A DNA stretch of 64,000 nucleotides from Kordia sp050633145 (lineage in GTDB: Bacteria > Bacteroidota > Bacteroidia > Flavobacteriales > Flavobacteriaceae), in contig NZ_JBOEFY010000012.1 in assembly GCF_050633145.1 (NCBI RefSeq), positions 78,431 through 142,430 of the forward strand. Reading direction: 5' to 3'. Numbering within the stretch: position 1 is the stretch's first letter; the number at the start of each line of letters is the position of its first letter. A program made the translations under genes and the position numbers. A model generated the notes under the pieces. It ran no database searches and was not told where the DNA came from. It saw only the letters and a list, made by a program, of their open reading frames with translations. This document shows, piece after piece, positions 16,326 to 25,467 of this stretch.

Positions 16326-18569
16326 TTAGTCTTTTTTAAGCGTTAGTATAACTTTAGTTCCTTGTCCATCTTCAAAAACATCCGACAGCGAAACATCTAC
16401 TTTATCTTTGTACATATCATTCAATATGGCAATACGTTTTTTGATATTCCCCATACCTTTTGATTTTTGGCGTAACTGATTTTTTGTCTTTAATTCCATA
16501 GAACGTTTGCGACCAATTCCATCATCTTCAATTATAATTTCAAGCATTTCTTCGGTCTTCGCCGAAATAGAAATATTCAATGTTCCTTTTTCTTCTTTAT
16601 AACGCAGTCCGTGCCAAATTGCATTTTCTATGTATGGTTGTAATAACATTGGCGGAATTTGAAAGTCAGATACTTTCAATTGTTCATCTACCTTAATTGT
16701 ATAGTCAAACTTATCTTGAAAACGCATGTGTTCTAATCGCACATACAATTCAAGGAGTTCCAATTCTTTTGATAATGGAATGAAATCTTCATCAGAATTT
16801 TCTAAAACGGTACGCATTAAAGTAGAAAACTCAGATAAATATCGATTTGCATTACGTTCATCATTCAACGCTATATAATTATTTACCGAATTTAATGCAT
16901 TGAAAATAAAATGCGGATTCATCTGTGTTCGCAACGATTTTAATGCCAATAAATTATTTGCTAATTTTTGTTGTCTACTATTTCGATACAAAAGATAAAT
17001 TGTGATCGCTAGTAAAATCATTCCGAAAATAAGCGAATAGATGGTGTACAATTGGCGTTTATTACTTTCCTCCACTAACAATTGCTCTCGCTTAAAACTA
17101 TCAGTTCGCGAACGCTCAAACTTCCGATCAGCTTCCAAACTCATGATACGCGTTTGTTTTTCCTGAATATTTTTCAGCAAACGACTTGCCTGTGAAATTT
17201 CTTGTTCTTTGCGTAAAGTCAATTCGTTTACCAATTCTACATATTCTTGAAAAGTTGTTCGTGCCGCATCAAATTCACCAAGTGATTCTAGTGTTTCCGA
17301 CAGTTTTCGAGTTGCGTCTTTAGCAACAATTAAATCTTCTTTTGTATTGGCCTCAGAAGCACTTTTCTTAAAATACGGAAGTGCTTCATCGTATTTTTCT
17401 TGTTGTAAAAATGCATTTCCAATTTTATAATTAATTCGTTGCGAGCTTACAATTACAGAATCTTTTAAAGGTCCTTTAGCCACTTGTGTATCAGAACCTG
17501 ATTTCTCTAAATCTTCCAAGTTCTTTTTACGCAATTCAATTTCTTTGTCAAATAAACTGTTAGAATTGTAAAAATCGGCCACGCGATCTTGTTCAACAAT
17601 AGCGCGATTTAAGTTTTGATTTTGTGCTAAATTCAAAGAATTAGTATAAAAGCCTTCTGCAAGATTCGTTTTTCCAGAAGCAGCATAATTATCTGCTATT
17701 TTAGAATTTAAATCTGTGATTTTTGGTGCAATCAAATCTGTTTTTGAAATTTCTAGACTTTTATTGTAATTTTCGAGTGAAATATCATATTTACCTAAGG
17801 CTTTGTATGCATCGCCCAAACCTTCATAAACTGTTATTTGTTGGTATCTTGATAAGCTATTACGTAGAATTCGTTTGAACGTTTTTATAGCTTCATCATA
17901 GTCTGCATTGAGCAATTGTGTTTTTCCTAGCGAAATCAATAAACGAATTGTACTATACGCATTGAGTGCAATTTTATAATTACTAATTGCCAAATCGTAT
18001 TGTTTCCAATACACATATATATCACCTAATACTTCATACGAATCTGAAAGTTGCTTTTCATCGTTGGAATCATATAAGTTTTCAAGTGCTCTTTCTATGA
18101 ATTGAATACTTTTTTCTATGTCTTTCTTTTTGAATGAAACAGCAGAGTCCAACATTATTTTATGTTGTGCTAAGTTCGATTTTTGTTTTCCTTTGCGCCC
18201 GAGGGATTTATTTTCTTGTTTTTCTTCTTCATCAAAGCCATCTACCAAAATAACGATAGATTCATCACTAGAAACTTCATGAAACTCTTTTCCAAAACTA
18301 GGATGTTCAATTACTAATTGATCGCCCACACGCGTTCGAATCGTAAAACGACCAAAGGCATTTGTTTTTACTACTTCTCCTCCAACTACGCGTATGGTAG
18401 CGTCAGATACTGGCGATCGGTTTTCTCTACCTCTAATTTCTCCTCGCACCATAAAAAAAGCAGCAACTTCTTTCTGTTCATTCGATTTGTTCTGGGAAAC
18501 AATATCTTGGAAAGAAATCAAGCATAAAAACACAAATATTATTGTAAGCTTATTTTTCATCATTTTCAT
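16326..18569 (-). CDS. TPR-containing sensor histidine kinase of the LytS/YehU type
   Basis: A membrane kinase of 747 residues from the chosen start at 18569 (further ATGs lie 6 and 9 nt later). The order is: signal peptide, a carboxypeptidase-regulatory-like beta domain (GEIRGRENRSPVSDATIRV, about 40-110), a long periplasmic TPR array, a coiled coil, a transmembrane helix near 505-528 and the His_kinase domain. The phosphoacceptor His is in MNPHFIFN (about residue 553), and the ATPase N-box is ENAIWHGL. It pairs with the adjacent LytTR regulator. The signal is unknown; TPR arrays commonly bind peptides or proteins. The beta domain ahead of the TPRs is not present in the second kinase in this window. 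Confidence 0.9.
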   Translation of the reverse strand: MKMMKNKLTIIFVFLCLISFQDIVSQNKSNEQKEVAAFFMVRGEIRGRENRSPVSDATIRVVGGEVVKTNAFGRFTIRTRVGDQLVIEHPSFGKEFHEVSSDESIVILVDGFDEEEKQENKSLGRKGKQKSNLAQHKIMLDSAVSFKKKDIEKSIQFIERALENLYDSNDEKQLSDSYEVLGDIYVYWKQYDLAISNYKIALNAYSTIRLLISLGKTQLLNADYDEAIKTFKRILRNSLSRYQQITVYEGLGDAYKALGKYDISLENYNKSLEISKTDLIAPKITDLNSKIADNYAASGKTNLAEGFYTNSLNLAQNQNLNRAIVEQDRVADFYNSNSLFDKEIELRKKNLEDLEKSGSDTQVAKGPLKDSVIVSSQRINYKIGNAFLQQEKYDEALPYFKKSASEANTKEDLIVAKDATRKLSETLESLGEFDAARTTFQEYVELVNELTLRKEQEISQASRLLKNIQEKQTRIMSLEADRKFERSRTDSFKREQLLVEESNKRQLYTIYSLIFGMILLAITIYLLYRNSRQQKLANNLLALKSLRTQMNPHFIFNALNSVNNYIALNDERNANRYLSEFSTLMRTVLENSDEDFIPLSKELELLELYVRLEHMRFQDKFDYTIKVDEQLKVSDFQIPPMLLQPYIENAIWHGLRYKEEKGTLNISISAKTEEMLEIIIEDDGIGRKRSMELKTKNQLRQKSKGMGNIKKRIAILNDMYKDKVDVSLSDVFEDGQGTKVILTLKKD

Positions 18570-18771
18570 TAAGAATGATAAACTTACGCACTTTCGTTGA
18601 TATACTAAAATGCGCACTGCTCTAAAACCTAGTTTTTCAGCACTTTTCAGCTAATTTTTACTTGTTTCTCTCACGAAAAGAATCGGTTCACTCACTCAAC
18701 TCGATTGTTAACTCATTCCTGTTTTTTTTCGGATTTCTTTGCGGGTACTTTTAGAGAAAATTAAAAACCAG

Positions 18772-19788
18772 ATGAAAAAAATAAATCTTTTATTGTGCTT
18801 ACTACTTACCCAGTTTATTTTTGCACAACACAAAGGGAATTACGATCAAAATCTTCAGATTTCTAGGCAGAATATTGCTACTGGAAATGCGCAAGTGTAT
18901 GGACCACAATCTCCAAAGCACCGAAGGAATGTAAATCCAAGTTCTTCCATTATAATTGATGTACACGCTTTGTATAATGCCAAAGCAAGTTCGTACACGG
19001 CAATTTTTAATGTTTCACAAATTGGTCCAACAGCCGAAGAAACACATAAGTTAGTTAATGAACGTATTGATAATGTTCGCAAAGAGTTAATTGCAACAGG
19101 AATTAAAAAAGACGATATCGCTATTGATGTTATTTCGTTTGTTCCTGTGTATGAAATTGAAGTACAGAAAAAACTGTTTAGCACTAAGTACAATGAAGTT
19201 CCTAAAGGTTTTGAATTGCAACAAAACATTCACATTCGGTTCAAGAAAACACAGCAGTTTGAGAAAATTTTAGCGGCTTGTGCTGCAAACGAAATTTACA
19301 ACTTAGTTAAAGTAGATTATTTTATTGAAGACATTCGTGCAGTTTACAAAAAGCTACAAACCTCATTAGTATCATTAATTAAAGAAGAAAAAGAATACTA
19401 CAAACTTTTAGGCTTTGATTTATCTGATTATAACGTTGTGATGGCTGATGATAAGTATTGTTATTTCCCAAAAGATTTTTACCAAAACTATCAAGCGTAT
19501 AATAGCGTTTCTTTTGAGGCATTAAAGAAAAATAAAGGCGTAACCAAAGCCAAAAAACAGACTTCATATTACTATCAGCCAGTTTCTACTGAGAATTATG
19601 ATATTGTATTGAATCCTGCCATTTTAGAACCTGTAGTTCAGGTTGGTATGCAAATTAAACTGGTGTATTCACCTAAACCAAAAGAGCAAAAACAAGCTCC
19701 AAAAACCGAAATTAAGACCGAACATAAATATTATGTGATTTCGCCAGATGGTAAAATTGACGTAAAAGAGTTAAAAACTAGTAACTAA
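18772..19788 (+). CDS. Secreted SIMPL (DUF541)-domain protein
   Basis: A 338-residue exported protein with signal peptide (KKINLLLCLLLTQFIFAQ). The SIMPL fold is suggested by the paired segments IDNVRKELIATGIKKDDIAIDVISFVPVYE and the later YKKLQTSLVSLIKEEKEYYKLLGF, followed by LNPAILEPVVQVGMQIKLVY as the closing strand. A charged Lys/Glu linker and a short tail end the protein. SIMPL proteins are periplasmic or surface proteins of unclear function. The ATG at 18772 fits a signal peptide better than the upstream TTG. It is read divergently from the first kinase operon. Confidence 0.75.
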   Translation: MKKINLLLCLLLTQFIFAQHKGNYDQNLQISRQNIATGNAQVYGPQSPKHRRNVNPSSSIIIDVHALYNAKASSYTAIFNVSQIGPTAEETHKLVNERIDNVRKELIATGIKKDDIAIDVISFVPVYEIEVQKKLFSTKYNEVPKGFELQQNIHIRFKKTQQFEKILAACAANEIYNLVKVDYFIEDIRAVYKKLQTSLVSLIKEEKEYYKLLGFDLSDYNVVMADDKYCYFPKDFYQNYQAYNSVSFEALKKNKGVTKAKKQTSYYYQPVSTENYDIVLNPAILEPVVQVGMQIKLVYSPKPKEQKQAPKTEIKTEHKYYVISPDGKIDVKELKTSN

Positions 19789-19875
19789 TCATCAAACATA
19801 AAACCGAATAAACAAAATATTGAACTTAAAAACGAATGACGTTGCTAAGTAACAGCATTCAAAAAAAAGAAACAG

Positions 19876-21048
19876 ATGAAAACACTACATGTATTATTAG
19901 CAAGTGCGTTACTAATTGTAATGTCTTGCAAAGGAAACACAAAAGCAGATACTGATTTGTTGAGTGAAGCAAAAATGGAGACTACTGTAGACAGTAAAAT
20001 TCTACAAGCAAAACCAAAAAACACGATTAAAGTTGCTTTATTGTTAGATACTAGCAATAGTATGGATGGATTAATTCATCAAGCAAAAGCACAATTATGG
20101 GAAATTATTAATGAGTTATCGTATGCCAAATGTGGTGGTGAAAAACCAGCATTAGAAATTGCTTTATACGAGTATGGAAACGACAATTTACCATCTGAAG
20201 AAGGATACATTAGACAAGTATTAGGCTTTAGTAATGATTTAGATGAGATCTCTGAAAAGTTATTTTCATTGACTACACGTGGCGGAAGTGAGTTTTGCGG
20301 ACATGTAATTCAAACTTCACTAGACCAATTAAATTGGGGAAACAATCCTAAAGATTTGAAAATGCTTTTTATTGCAGGAAACGAACCTTTTACACAAGGA
20401 AATGTAAACTACAAAGATGCTATTACCAATGCTTGTGAGAAAGATGTAGTGATTAATACTGTTTTTTGTGGAAACTACGAGCAAGGAATTTCTGGAATGT
20501 GGAAAGATGGCGCAGTACAAGGAAAAGGTGATTATATGACAATTGCACACAATAGAAATATTGTATATGTACAAACTCCTTATGATAAGAAAATCATGGA
20601 ATACAACACGCAATTGAACAAGACATATATTGCGTACGGGAGAAAAGGAGAAGCTAAAATGATGAATCAAGCAACGCAGGATTTTAATGCAAATTCTCTT
20701 AATGAAGAAATTGCTGTAGATAGAGCTGTTTCGAAAAGTTCTGGTTTTTACACAAATTCTTCTTGGGATTTGGTAGACGGAATTGCTAACGATTCTGTAA
20801 AGTTAGAAGAATTGACAGAGAAAGAATTGCCAAAAGAGTTGAAAGGAAAGTCTAAAGATCAAATTCTAGCATATGTAAAAAAGCAACAAAAAGCACGAAA
20901 AGATATTCAACGTAATATTCGTGAACTGAATGCAAAACGCAAACAATACATTTCTAAAGAGAATAAAAAAGAAGGTAAAGACGATTTGGAAAGCGCTATG
21001 ATTAAAGCTATTAAAACACAGGCTGCTCGTAAAAATTATACATGGTAG
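19876..21048 (+). CDS. VWA-domain lipoprotein
   Basis: A 390-residue lipoprotein with lipobox IVMSC (Cys18). A von Willebrand factor A domain spans about residues 50-270, with the metal-binding MIDAS motif DTSNS at 58-62 and the supporting Thr in TTRGGSE. The C-terminal 90 residues are highly charged and helical (KELPKELKGKSKDQILAYVKK is the kind of segment seen). VWA lipoproteins usually bind partner proteins with a divalent ion; the partner is not known. It follows the SIMPL gene by 87 nt and may share its transcript. Confidence 0.85.
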   Translation: MKTLHVLLASALLIVMSCKGNTKADTDLLSEAKMETTVDSKILQAKPKNTIKVALLLDTSNSMDGLIHQAKAQLWEIINELSYAKCGGEKPALEIALYEYGNDNLPSEEGYIRQVLGFSNDLDEISEKLFSLTTRGGSEFCGHVIQTSLDQLNWGNNPKDLKMLFIAGNEPFTQGNVNYKDAITNACEKDVVINTVFCGNYEQGISGMWKDGAVQGKGDYMTIAHNRNIVYVQTPYDKKIMEYNTQLNKTYIAYGRKGEAKMMNQATQDFNANSLNEEIAVDRAVSKSSGFYTNSSWDLVDGIANDSVKLEELTEKELPKELKGKSKDQILAYVKKQQKARKDIQRNIRELNAKRKQYISKENKKEGKDDLESAMIKAIKTQAARKNYTW

Positions 21049-21301
21049 GTTTAGACCGCTTCGCGGTTAGACTTGTTCCTGCGCAGGCAGGAATCTCTTG
21101 GACTCGCGTTGCTTTTAGACTTCTTAGACGCTACGAAAATCTAACTTGAGTTAGAATTAATCATTGTCATTTCGAGTGCAGTCGAGAAACTAAAGAACAG
21201 AACTGTTTTTATGGAATCTCGACTGCACTCGATTTGACATTTATAAGAACTAGTTCTCCACATAAACAAGCTAACACCAAACTTTTTTTACTACTACACA
21301 C
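21049..21301. repeat. Intergenic region with interspersed inverted repeats
   Basis: This gap holds no gene. It contains a TTCCTGC/GCAGGAA palindrome (21076-21093), several TTAGAC words, and a long hairpin whose arms 21165-21187 and 21217-21239 match over 21 of 23 positions (core CGAGTGCAGTCGAGA). The arms flank a 29-nt spacer. The look is that of mobile REP- or MITE-like intergenic elements. It may also act as the terminator of the VWA gene. Confidence 0.75.
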
Positions 21302-22141
21302 ATGAAATATTTATGTTTATTAGTTCCATTCCTAGTATTTGCACAAACACCTGTCACAACATATTATGACAGTGGAGAAATTCTTAGTAGGTATTTTGTA
21401 AAGAATAATACATTGGATAGCACATTTACGCAGTATTATAAAAACGGAAAAATACAATCGAAAATGCAATACAAAAAGTGTGAATATGACACCAACTATA
21501 TTAAAATGCTTCAATCTAAAATACGTTGTGTTAGTGTATATTATAACCTGAAAAATAAAGTACTAGAAGGTAGAAAACACGGAAAATGGACTTTTTACTA
21601 CAAAGATGGAAGTTTAAAATTTGTTTCTAATTATCATTGTGGTTTTAAGCAAGGAAATTTTATAACCTATCGTACAGATGGAATATTAAAACACAGTGAG
21701 TTTTATCATGAAGGGAGTTTAATTACAGAAAGAGAATATCATGAAAATGGCACTTTAAAAATATTAATTCAATATACCTATGTGTACGACGAGAATAAAG
21801 ATAGTGGTCGCGAAGTTGTTTCCTATACAAAAACTGAGTTTAGAGATGATTCAACTATAAAAAGCATCAAAAGAGTGACTGACAGTGATTCTTCTAATGA
21901 AAAAGGAATTTACAAAGAATATTATCCTAACGGTTTTTTAAAGATCAGCGAAGAACTTGTAAACGATTTCCGAGAAGGTGTATACAAAGAATTTTATGAC
22001 AACGGTCATAAGAAATATGAAGGCGAATATATTGATGAAGAACGCGTTAAAAAGCATCACTATTATGATCGCGCAGGAGAAATGACTAAAATAGAATCTT
22101 GGGACAAAGACAGACTTATTAACACAGAATACAAGAAGTAA
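21302..22141 (+). CDS. YwqK-family MORN_2-repeat protein
   Basis: A 279-residue exported protein with a short signal peptide (KYLCLLVPFLVFAQ) and at least six MORN_2-type repeats built on the pattern YYxxGxLxxxxxYxxGxxxG. Examples are YYDSGEILSRYF, YYKNGKIQSKMQY, GKWTFYYKDGSLKF, YHENGTLKI, YYPNGFLKI and FYDNGHKKYEGEY. Databases often label these toxin-antitoxin system YwqK antitoxins. No toxin gene is nearby, so that label should not be read as function. A bidirectional terminator separates it from the converging PorP/SprF gene. Confidence 0.82.
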   Translation: MKYLCLLVPFLVFAQTPVTTYYDSGEILSRYFVKNNTLDSTFTQYYKNGKIQSKMQYKKCEYDTNYIKMLQSKIRCVSVYYNLKNKVLEGRKHGKWTFYYKDGSLKFVSNYHCGFKQGNFITYRTDGILKHSEFYHEGSLITEREYHENGTLKILIQYTYVYDENKDSGREVVSYTKTEFRDDSTIKSIKRVTDSDSSNEKGIYKEYYPNGFLKISEELVNDFREGVYKEFYDNGHKKYEGEYIDEERVKKHHYYDRAGEMTKIESWDKDRLINTEYKK

Positions 22142-22163
22142 ACATTATAATTATACTCAAAAG

Positions 22164-22195
22164 AAAAAGGCTTGCAATGATTTTGCAAGCCTTTC
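22164..22195. terminator. Bidirectional terminator
   Basis: Perfect stem AAAGGCTTGCAA/TTGCAAGCCTTT with a 6-7 nt loop sits between two converging genes. Confidence 0.9.
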
Positions 22196-22218
22196 GTATA
22201 TATTGTTTTGTGTATGTC

Positions 22219-23223
22219 TTAGTTAATTGCAGGACAGTTACAGTGGTAAGGTTCTCTTTGACTTCCAAAGTCATACCCTAAAGTAAGTTGGTGAAAACCT
22301 CCATTAGAAAGCACTAAAGAGTTTGCTTGGTACGAATACGTGTATGCAAACATAAACTTGTTATAATTTACTCCGATAAAAGGTGTAATATATTGTAGCT
22401 TTTGATTGTCTACTTGTGTACCATTTACAAATTCTGCTCCGTCTAAGCTTCTTCTATATGATAATCCTCCCCAAACAGAACCGAATTCTAAGCTTCTATA
22501 TACTTTAATATTTGCATCAATAGAAGATTCTTGTGTTTCTTCGGTGTATTGAAACATAAAAGATGGCTCGTATTTCCAATCGCCACCATATTCTCCGAAT
22601 GTATATCCAGCAGATGCTAAGTAACGACGTTGATTTTTTGATTCAAATTCTTGAGAAAATAAATCTCTTTTCGTTGGCAATGCATTCTTAATTGTAAAGT
22701 GAGCATAGAAATCCAAGAAATAATAAGATGCTCCAAAATCTACATTAAAGTATGTAGTATTTAGTTCTGTTCCTAAAATTGCAGGATCTGGATTGTTAAT
22801 AATGTCAAAACCAGTTTCATCTAAAGTTCCTTGTGTAAACCCTGTACTAATTCCAAAAGATAATTGATTTAAATCTACTGTATTTCTTGAAAGTAATAAG
22901 TGGTATGCAAAGGTTAAATATGCTCCTTGTTGCGAAAAGTTACCATTTTCATCGTTGTACAAAATAGCTCCAACTCCTACTTTATCTCCTACGCGAGTAT
23001 TAAAGCTTAAGGTTTGTAATGATGGCGCATTATCTACGTCGAACCATTGCTGTCTAGCTGTTAATCGAATTTTAGAAGCATTAGATGCTCCAGCCATTGA
23101 AGGATGAATTAGGTATAAATTATCAGAAAGATAGTCTACATAAACAGGAAGTCCATCTTGCGAAAAAGAGCACTGTACTCCAAATGCCATGGCAACAATA
23201 GCTAAGTATTTTTTAAATTTCAT
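22219..23223 (-). CDS. PorP/SprF-family outer membrane protein (type IX secretion)
   Basis: A 334-residue barrel protein with signal peptide (KYLAIVAMAFGVQCSFSQ). The family signature follows immediately: a mature start near LYLIHPSMAGAS and TARQQWFDVDNAPSLQTLSFN, then GVGAILYNDENGNFSQQGAYLTFAYH. PorP/SprF proteins lie in the outer membrane and assist secretion or anchoring of large surface adhesins through the type IX system. In many flavobacteria the gene sits beside its giant client protein gene. Here no client is adjacent, so it is an orphan copy. SprA, the translocon itself, is encoded at 46-53 kb. Confidence 0.9.
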   Translation of the reverse strand: MKFKKYLAIVAMAFGVQCSFSQDGLPVYVDYLSDNLYLIHPSMAGASNASKIRLTARQQWFDVDNAPSLQTLSFNTRVGDKVGVGAILYNDENGNFSQQGAYLTFAYHLLLSRNTVDLNQLSFGISTGFTQGTLDETGFDIINNPDPAILGTELNTTYFNVDFGASYYFLDFYAHFTIKNALPTKRDLFSQEFESKNQRRYLASAGYTFGEYGGDWKYEPSFMFQYTEETQESSIDANIKVYRSLEFGSVWGGLSYRRSLDGAEFVNGTQVDNQKLQYITPFIGVNYNKFMFAYTYSYQANSLVLSNGGFHQLTLGYDFGSQREPYHCNCPAIN

Positions 23224-23656
23224 TAGTGTTTATCTTTTTGTGTAAAAAATAATCGACACGAGTATGAGTCGTATCGAGATTCAATGCAACTTATTATTTG
23301 ATAACGAGGCTTTTAATCATTGTGTTTCAGTTAGTTATATGCAATACTCCATTAAAATAGGCGTTTCCATAGCGTAAAATGCCACACATTTGGTCAAATA
23401 TATAAATTATTTGATAAGTATGTCATGCTTATCTAAATTTATTATTGATGTTTTCCTCTAGATTTTCATTTTTATAAAAATGAGTTTTCAGTACGGTTTT
23501 GTTTCAGGCGTCAATTTATTAAAAACGTAATTATTTATTAATTATTTTAACACAAAAAATAAATTTCTTTGAAACTGACCTCAAGAATCAAATAATTTAC
23601 CTCACTCCATTTACAGAATACAACGATAATGGTTACTTTTGTAAAAAAATAAACCC
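23224..23656. other. 433-nt intergenic region between two divergent genes
   Basis: No gene or structured RNA could be supported here. The right end holds the NifU-like gene promoter. The left end must hold the promoter of the PorP/SprF gene, but no perfect TAnnTTTG box was found for it. The rest is very AT-rich. A 16-codon ATG frame at about 23477 has no supporting signal. Confidence 0.6.
23634..23641 (+). promoter_or_regulatory. -7 promoter box of the NifU-like gene
   Basis: TACTTTTG matches TAnnTTTG exactly and lies 15 nt before the ATG. The -33 position 20 nt upstream reads TTA rather than TTG. Confidence 0.55.
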
Positions 23657-24562
23657 ATGAGTGGTATTACTATAAGTATAGAGAAAACAAGCAACCCCGC
23701 AATTATAAAGTTTGAAGCTAGCACGTTTCTTACGCGTCACAATAGTTATGAATTTAAAAACATTGACGACGCCAAGGATTCTCCTTTAGCACAGCAATTA
23801 TTTTACTTGCCATTTGTAAAAACAATTTTTATTTCAGGAAATTTTATTGCAATTGAGCGTTACAATATTGTTTCTTGGGAAGATGTACAGGAAGAAGTTT
23901 CTGAACAAATTCAAGAATATATTAATAGTGGAAAAGAAGTGATTAGCGAGTCTGCTACACCACAAAAAGTAGTTCCTGTAACTATTTATGCGGAAAGCAC
24001 ACCAAATCCGACAGTAATGAAGTTTGTTGCTAATAAAAAAGTGGTTGAGCGTATTTTTGAATTTAAGAATATTGACGAAACGAAATATGCACCACTTGCA
24101 CAGTCATTATTTCACTTTCCGTTTGTAAAAGAAGTCTTTTTAGATAAAAACTATATTTCAATCACGAAGTATGATATGGTTGAATGGAATGATATTACGA
24201 TGGAAATTCGTGAATTTATCCGCAATTATATTCAAGAAGGAAAAGAAGTCATTTCAAAAGATATTCCAGTAGAGCAGAAAGAAAAAATTGAACTTTCGGA
24301 AGAAAGCTTTGAAGCCTTAGACGATATTTCAAAAGAAATTGTGAATATTTTAGAAGAATATATTAAACCAGCAGTAGCGAGTGACGGAGGAAATATTATG
24401 TTCGATTCATACGATCCAAAATCTAAAGTTGTAAAAGTAGTATTACAAGGAGCTTGCAGTGGTTGCCCTTCTTCTACATTGACATTGAAAAGTGGAATTG
24501 AAAATACGTTAAAGAGCCTATTAAAAGGACAGATTAACGAAGTTGTTGCAATTAACGGATAA
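23657..24562 (+). CDS. NifU-family Fe-S cluster carrier with duplicated Nfu N-domain
   Basis: A 301-residue protein that should carry and hand over iron-sulfur clusters in the cytoplasm. It has two tandem copies of the Nfu/NifU N-terminal domain: SIEKTSNPAIIKFEAS with SPLAQQLFYLPFVKTIFISGNFI (about 5-95), then AESTPNPTVMKFVAN with APLAQSLFHFPFVKEVFLDKNYI (about 115-205). The C-terminal NifU domain has the cluster-binding CSGC (Cys267 and Cys270). Typical Nfu proteins have a single N-domain. The duplication is recognisable at the protein level and diverged in DNA. Confidence 0.92.
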   Translation: MSGITISIEKTSNPAIIKFEASTFLTRHNSYEFKNIDDAKDSPLAQQLFYLPFVKTIFISGNFIAIERYNIVSWEDVQEEVSEQIQEYINSGKEVISESATPQKVVPVTIYAESTPNPTVMKFVANKKVVERIFEFKNIDETKYAPLAQSLFHFPFVKEVFLDKNYISITKYDMVEWNDITMEIREFIRNYIQEGKEVISKDIPVEQKEKIELSEESFEALDDISKEIVNILEEYIKPAVASDGGNIMFDSYDPKSKVVKVVLQGACSGCPSSTLTLKSGIENTLKSLLKGQINEVVAING

Positions 24563-24641
24563 ATCTTGTTTTTATAATTGAAAGAATTGCCGTAATTTGA
24601 AGGTCTAAATTATTATTTAACCTTTAAAAACACGTAATATC

Positions 24642-24842
24642 ATGGCAGTAATGAAAGTTATCGAAGTTCTTTCAAATTCAAAGAAAAGTTGGGAAGATGC
24701 AACTGCAAAAGCTGTAAAACAGGCTTCTAAATCAGTTAAGAATATTAAATCAGTTTATGTTCAAGATCAGAGTGCGATCGTTGAAAACGGAGCTGTAGTT
24801 GAGTACCGCGTAAACTTAAAACTTACGTTTCAAGTAAACTAA
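24642..24842 (+). CDS. Dodecin family flavin-binding protein
   Basis: A 66-residue protein of normal dodecin size, beginning MAVMKVIEVLSNSKKSWEDA and ending AVVEYRVNLKLTFQVN. Dodecins assemble as hollow dodecamers that store or buffer flavins in the cytoplasm. The conserved Trp in KSWEDA that stacks on the flavin is present, as is the VYVQDQSAIVENG hairpin. It lies 79 nt after the NifU-like gene and ends at a strong terminator. Confidence 0.92.
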   Translation: MAVMKVIEVLSNSKKSWEDATAKAVKQASKSVKNIKSVYVQDQSAIVENGAVVEYRVNLKLTFQVN

Positions 24843-24862
24843 CAAAAACACCTATCATATAT

Positions 24863-24898
24863 AAAAAGCGTTATCAGCAATTGATAACGCTTTTTTTT
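24863..24898. terminator. Intrinsic terminator after the dodecin gene
   Basis: Perfect stem GCGTTATCA/TGATAACGC with loop GCAAT is followed by eight T residues. Confidence 0.93.
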
Positions 24899-24945
24899 AT
24901 ACTCATAGATTTTCCATATCTTTTTAAAAATTATAAAACTTACCT

Positions 24946-25317
24946 ATGAAAACTTTAGAAACGATCCTTATTGCACTTGTCGCTATTGAGCATGTATATA
25001 TATTAGTCTTAGAAATGTTTTTGTGGACAACTCCAAAAGGTATAAAAACCTTCGGATTAAAATCAAAAGACTTTGCCGAAGAGACTAAAACACTTGCCGC
25101 AAACCAAGGATTGTACAACGGTTTTTTAGCCGCAGGATTATTTTGGTCTTTATACACCAAAGATATTTCGGTAAGTTTATTTTTTATTATTTGCGTATGT
25201 GTTGCTGCACTTTATGGTGCTTATTCTACAAAAAGTAACCGCATTTTAATTGTACAAGGAACACCAGCTTTTTTAACTTTAGCAGTTATTTTAACACGAA
25301 TGTTTCTTAAGAGCTAA
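24946..25317 (+). CDS. DUF1304-family integral membrane protein
   Basis: A 123-residue protein with four predicted membrane helices: ILIALVAIEHVYILVLEMFLW, GLYNGFLAAGLFWSLY, VSLFFIICVCVAALYGAY and FLTLAVILTRMFL. The conserved positions of DUF1304 are visible, including the EHVYI..EM.LW segment and NQGLYNGFLAAGL. The function of the family is not established. It stands alone between the dodecin terminator and the MscS promoter. Confidence 0.85.
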   Translation: MKTLETILIALVAIEHVYILVLEMFLWTTPKGIKTFGLKSKDFAEETKTLAANQGLYNGFLAAGLFWSLYTKDISVSLFFIICVCVAALYGAYSTKSNRILIVQGTPAFLTLAVILTRMFLKS

Positions 25318-25417
25318 CTTAAAGAGTATTTATTAAACTTCTAAACAGTAAAAAATGTCAGTTAACAGATTTTTTTACTGTTTGTGGAATGCTTAAAAAT
25401 TCAGCTATAAATCTATT

Positions 25418-25444
25418 TTGAAATCATCCTATTTCTTAATTTTG
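25418..25444 (+). promoter_or_regulatory. Promoter of the mscS-like gene
   Basis: Perfect TAATTTTG (25437-25444) with TTG at 25418-25420, 16 nt upstream; 23 nt lie between the box and the ATG. Confidence 0.65.
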
Positions 25445-25467
25445 CATCATTATAAAAATCTAATATT

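Noticed and set aside
21302..22141. Toxin-antitoxin system suggested by the YwqK label
   Set aside because: No toxin gene is next to it, and the protein has a signal peptide and MORN_2 repeats. The label is a naming habit.
23224..23656. tRNA or structured RNA in the 433-nt gap
   Set aside because: No cloverleaf, closing stem or terminator was found on either strand; the region is plain AT-rich spacer.
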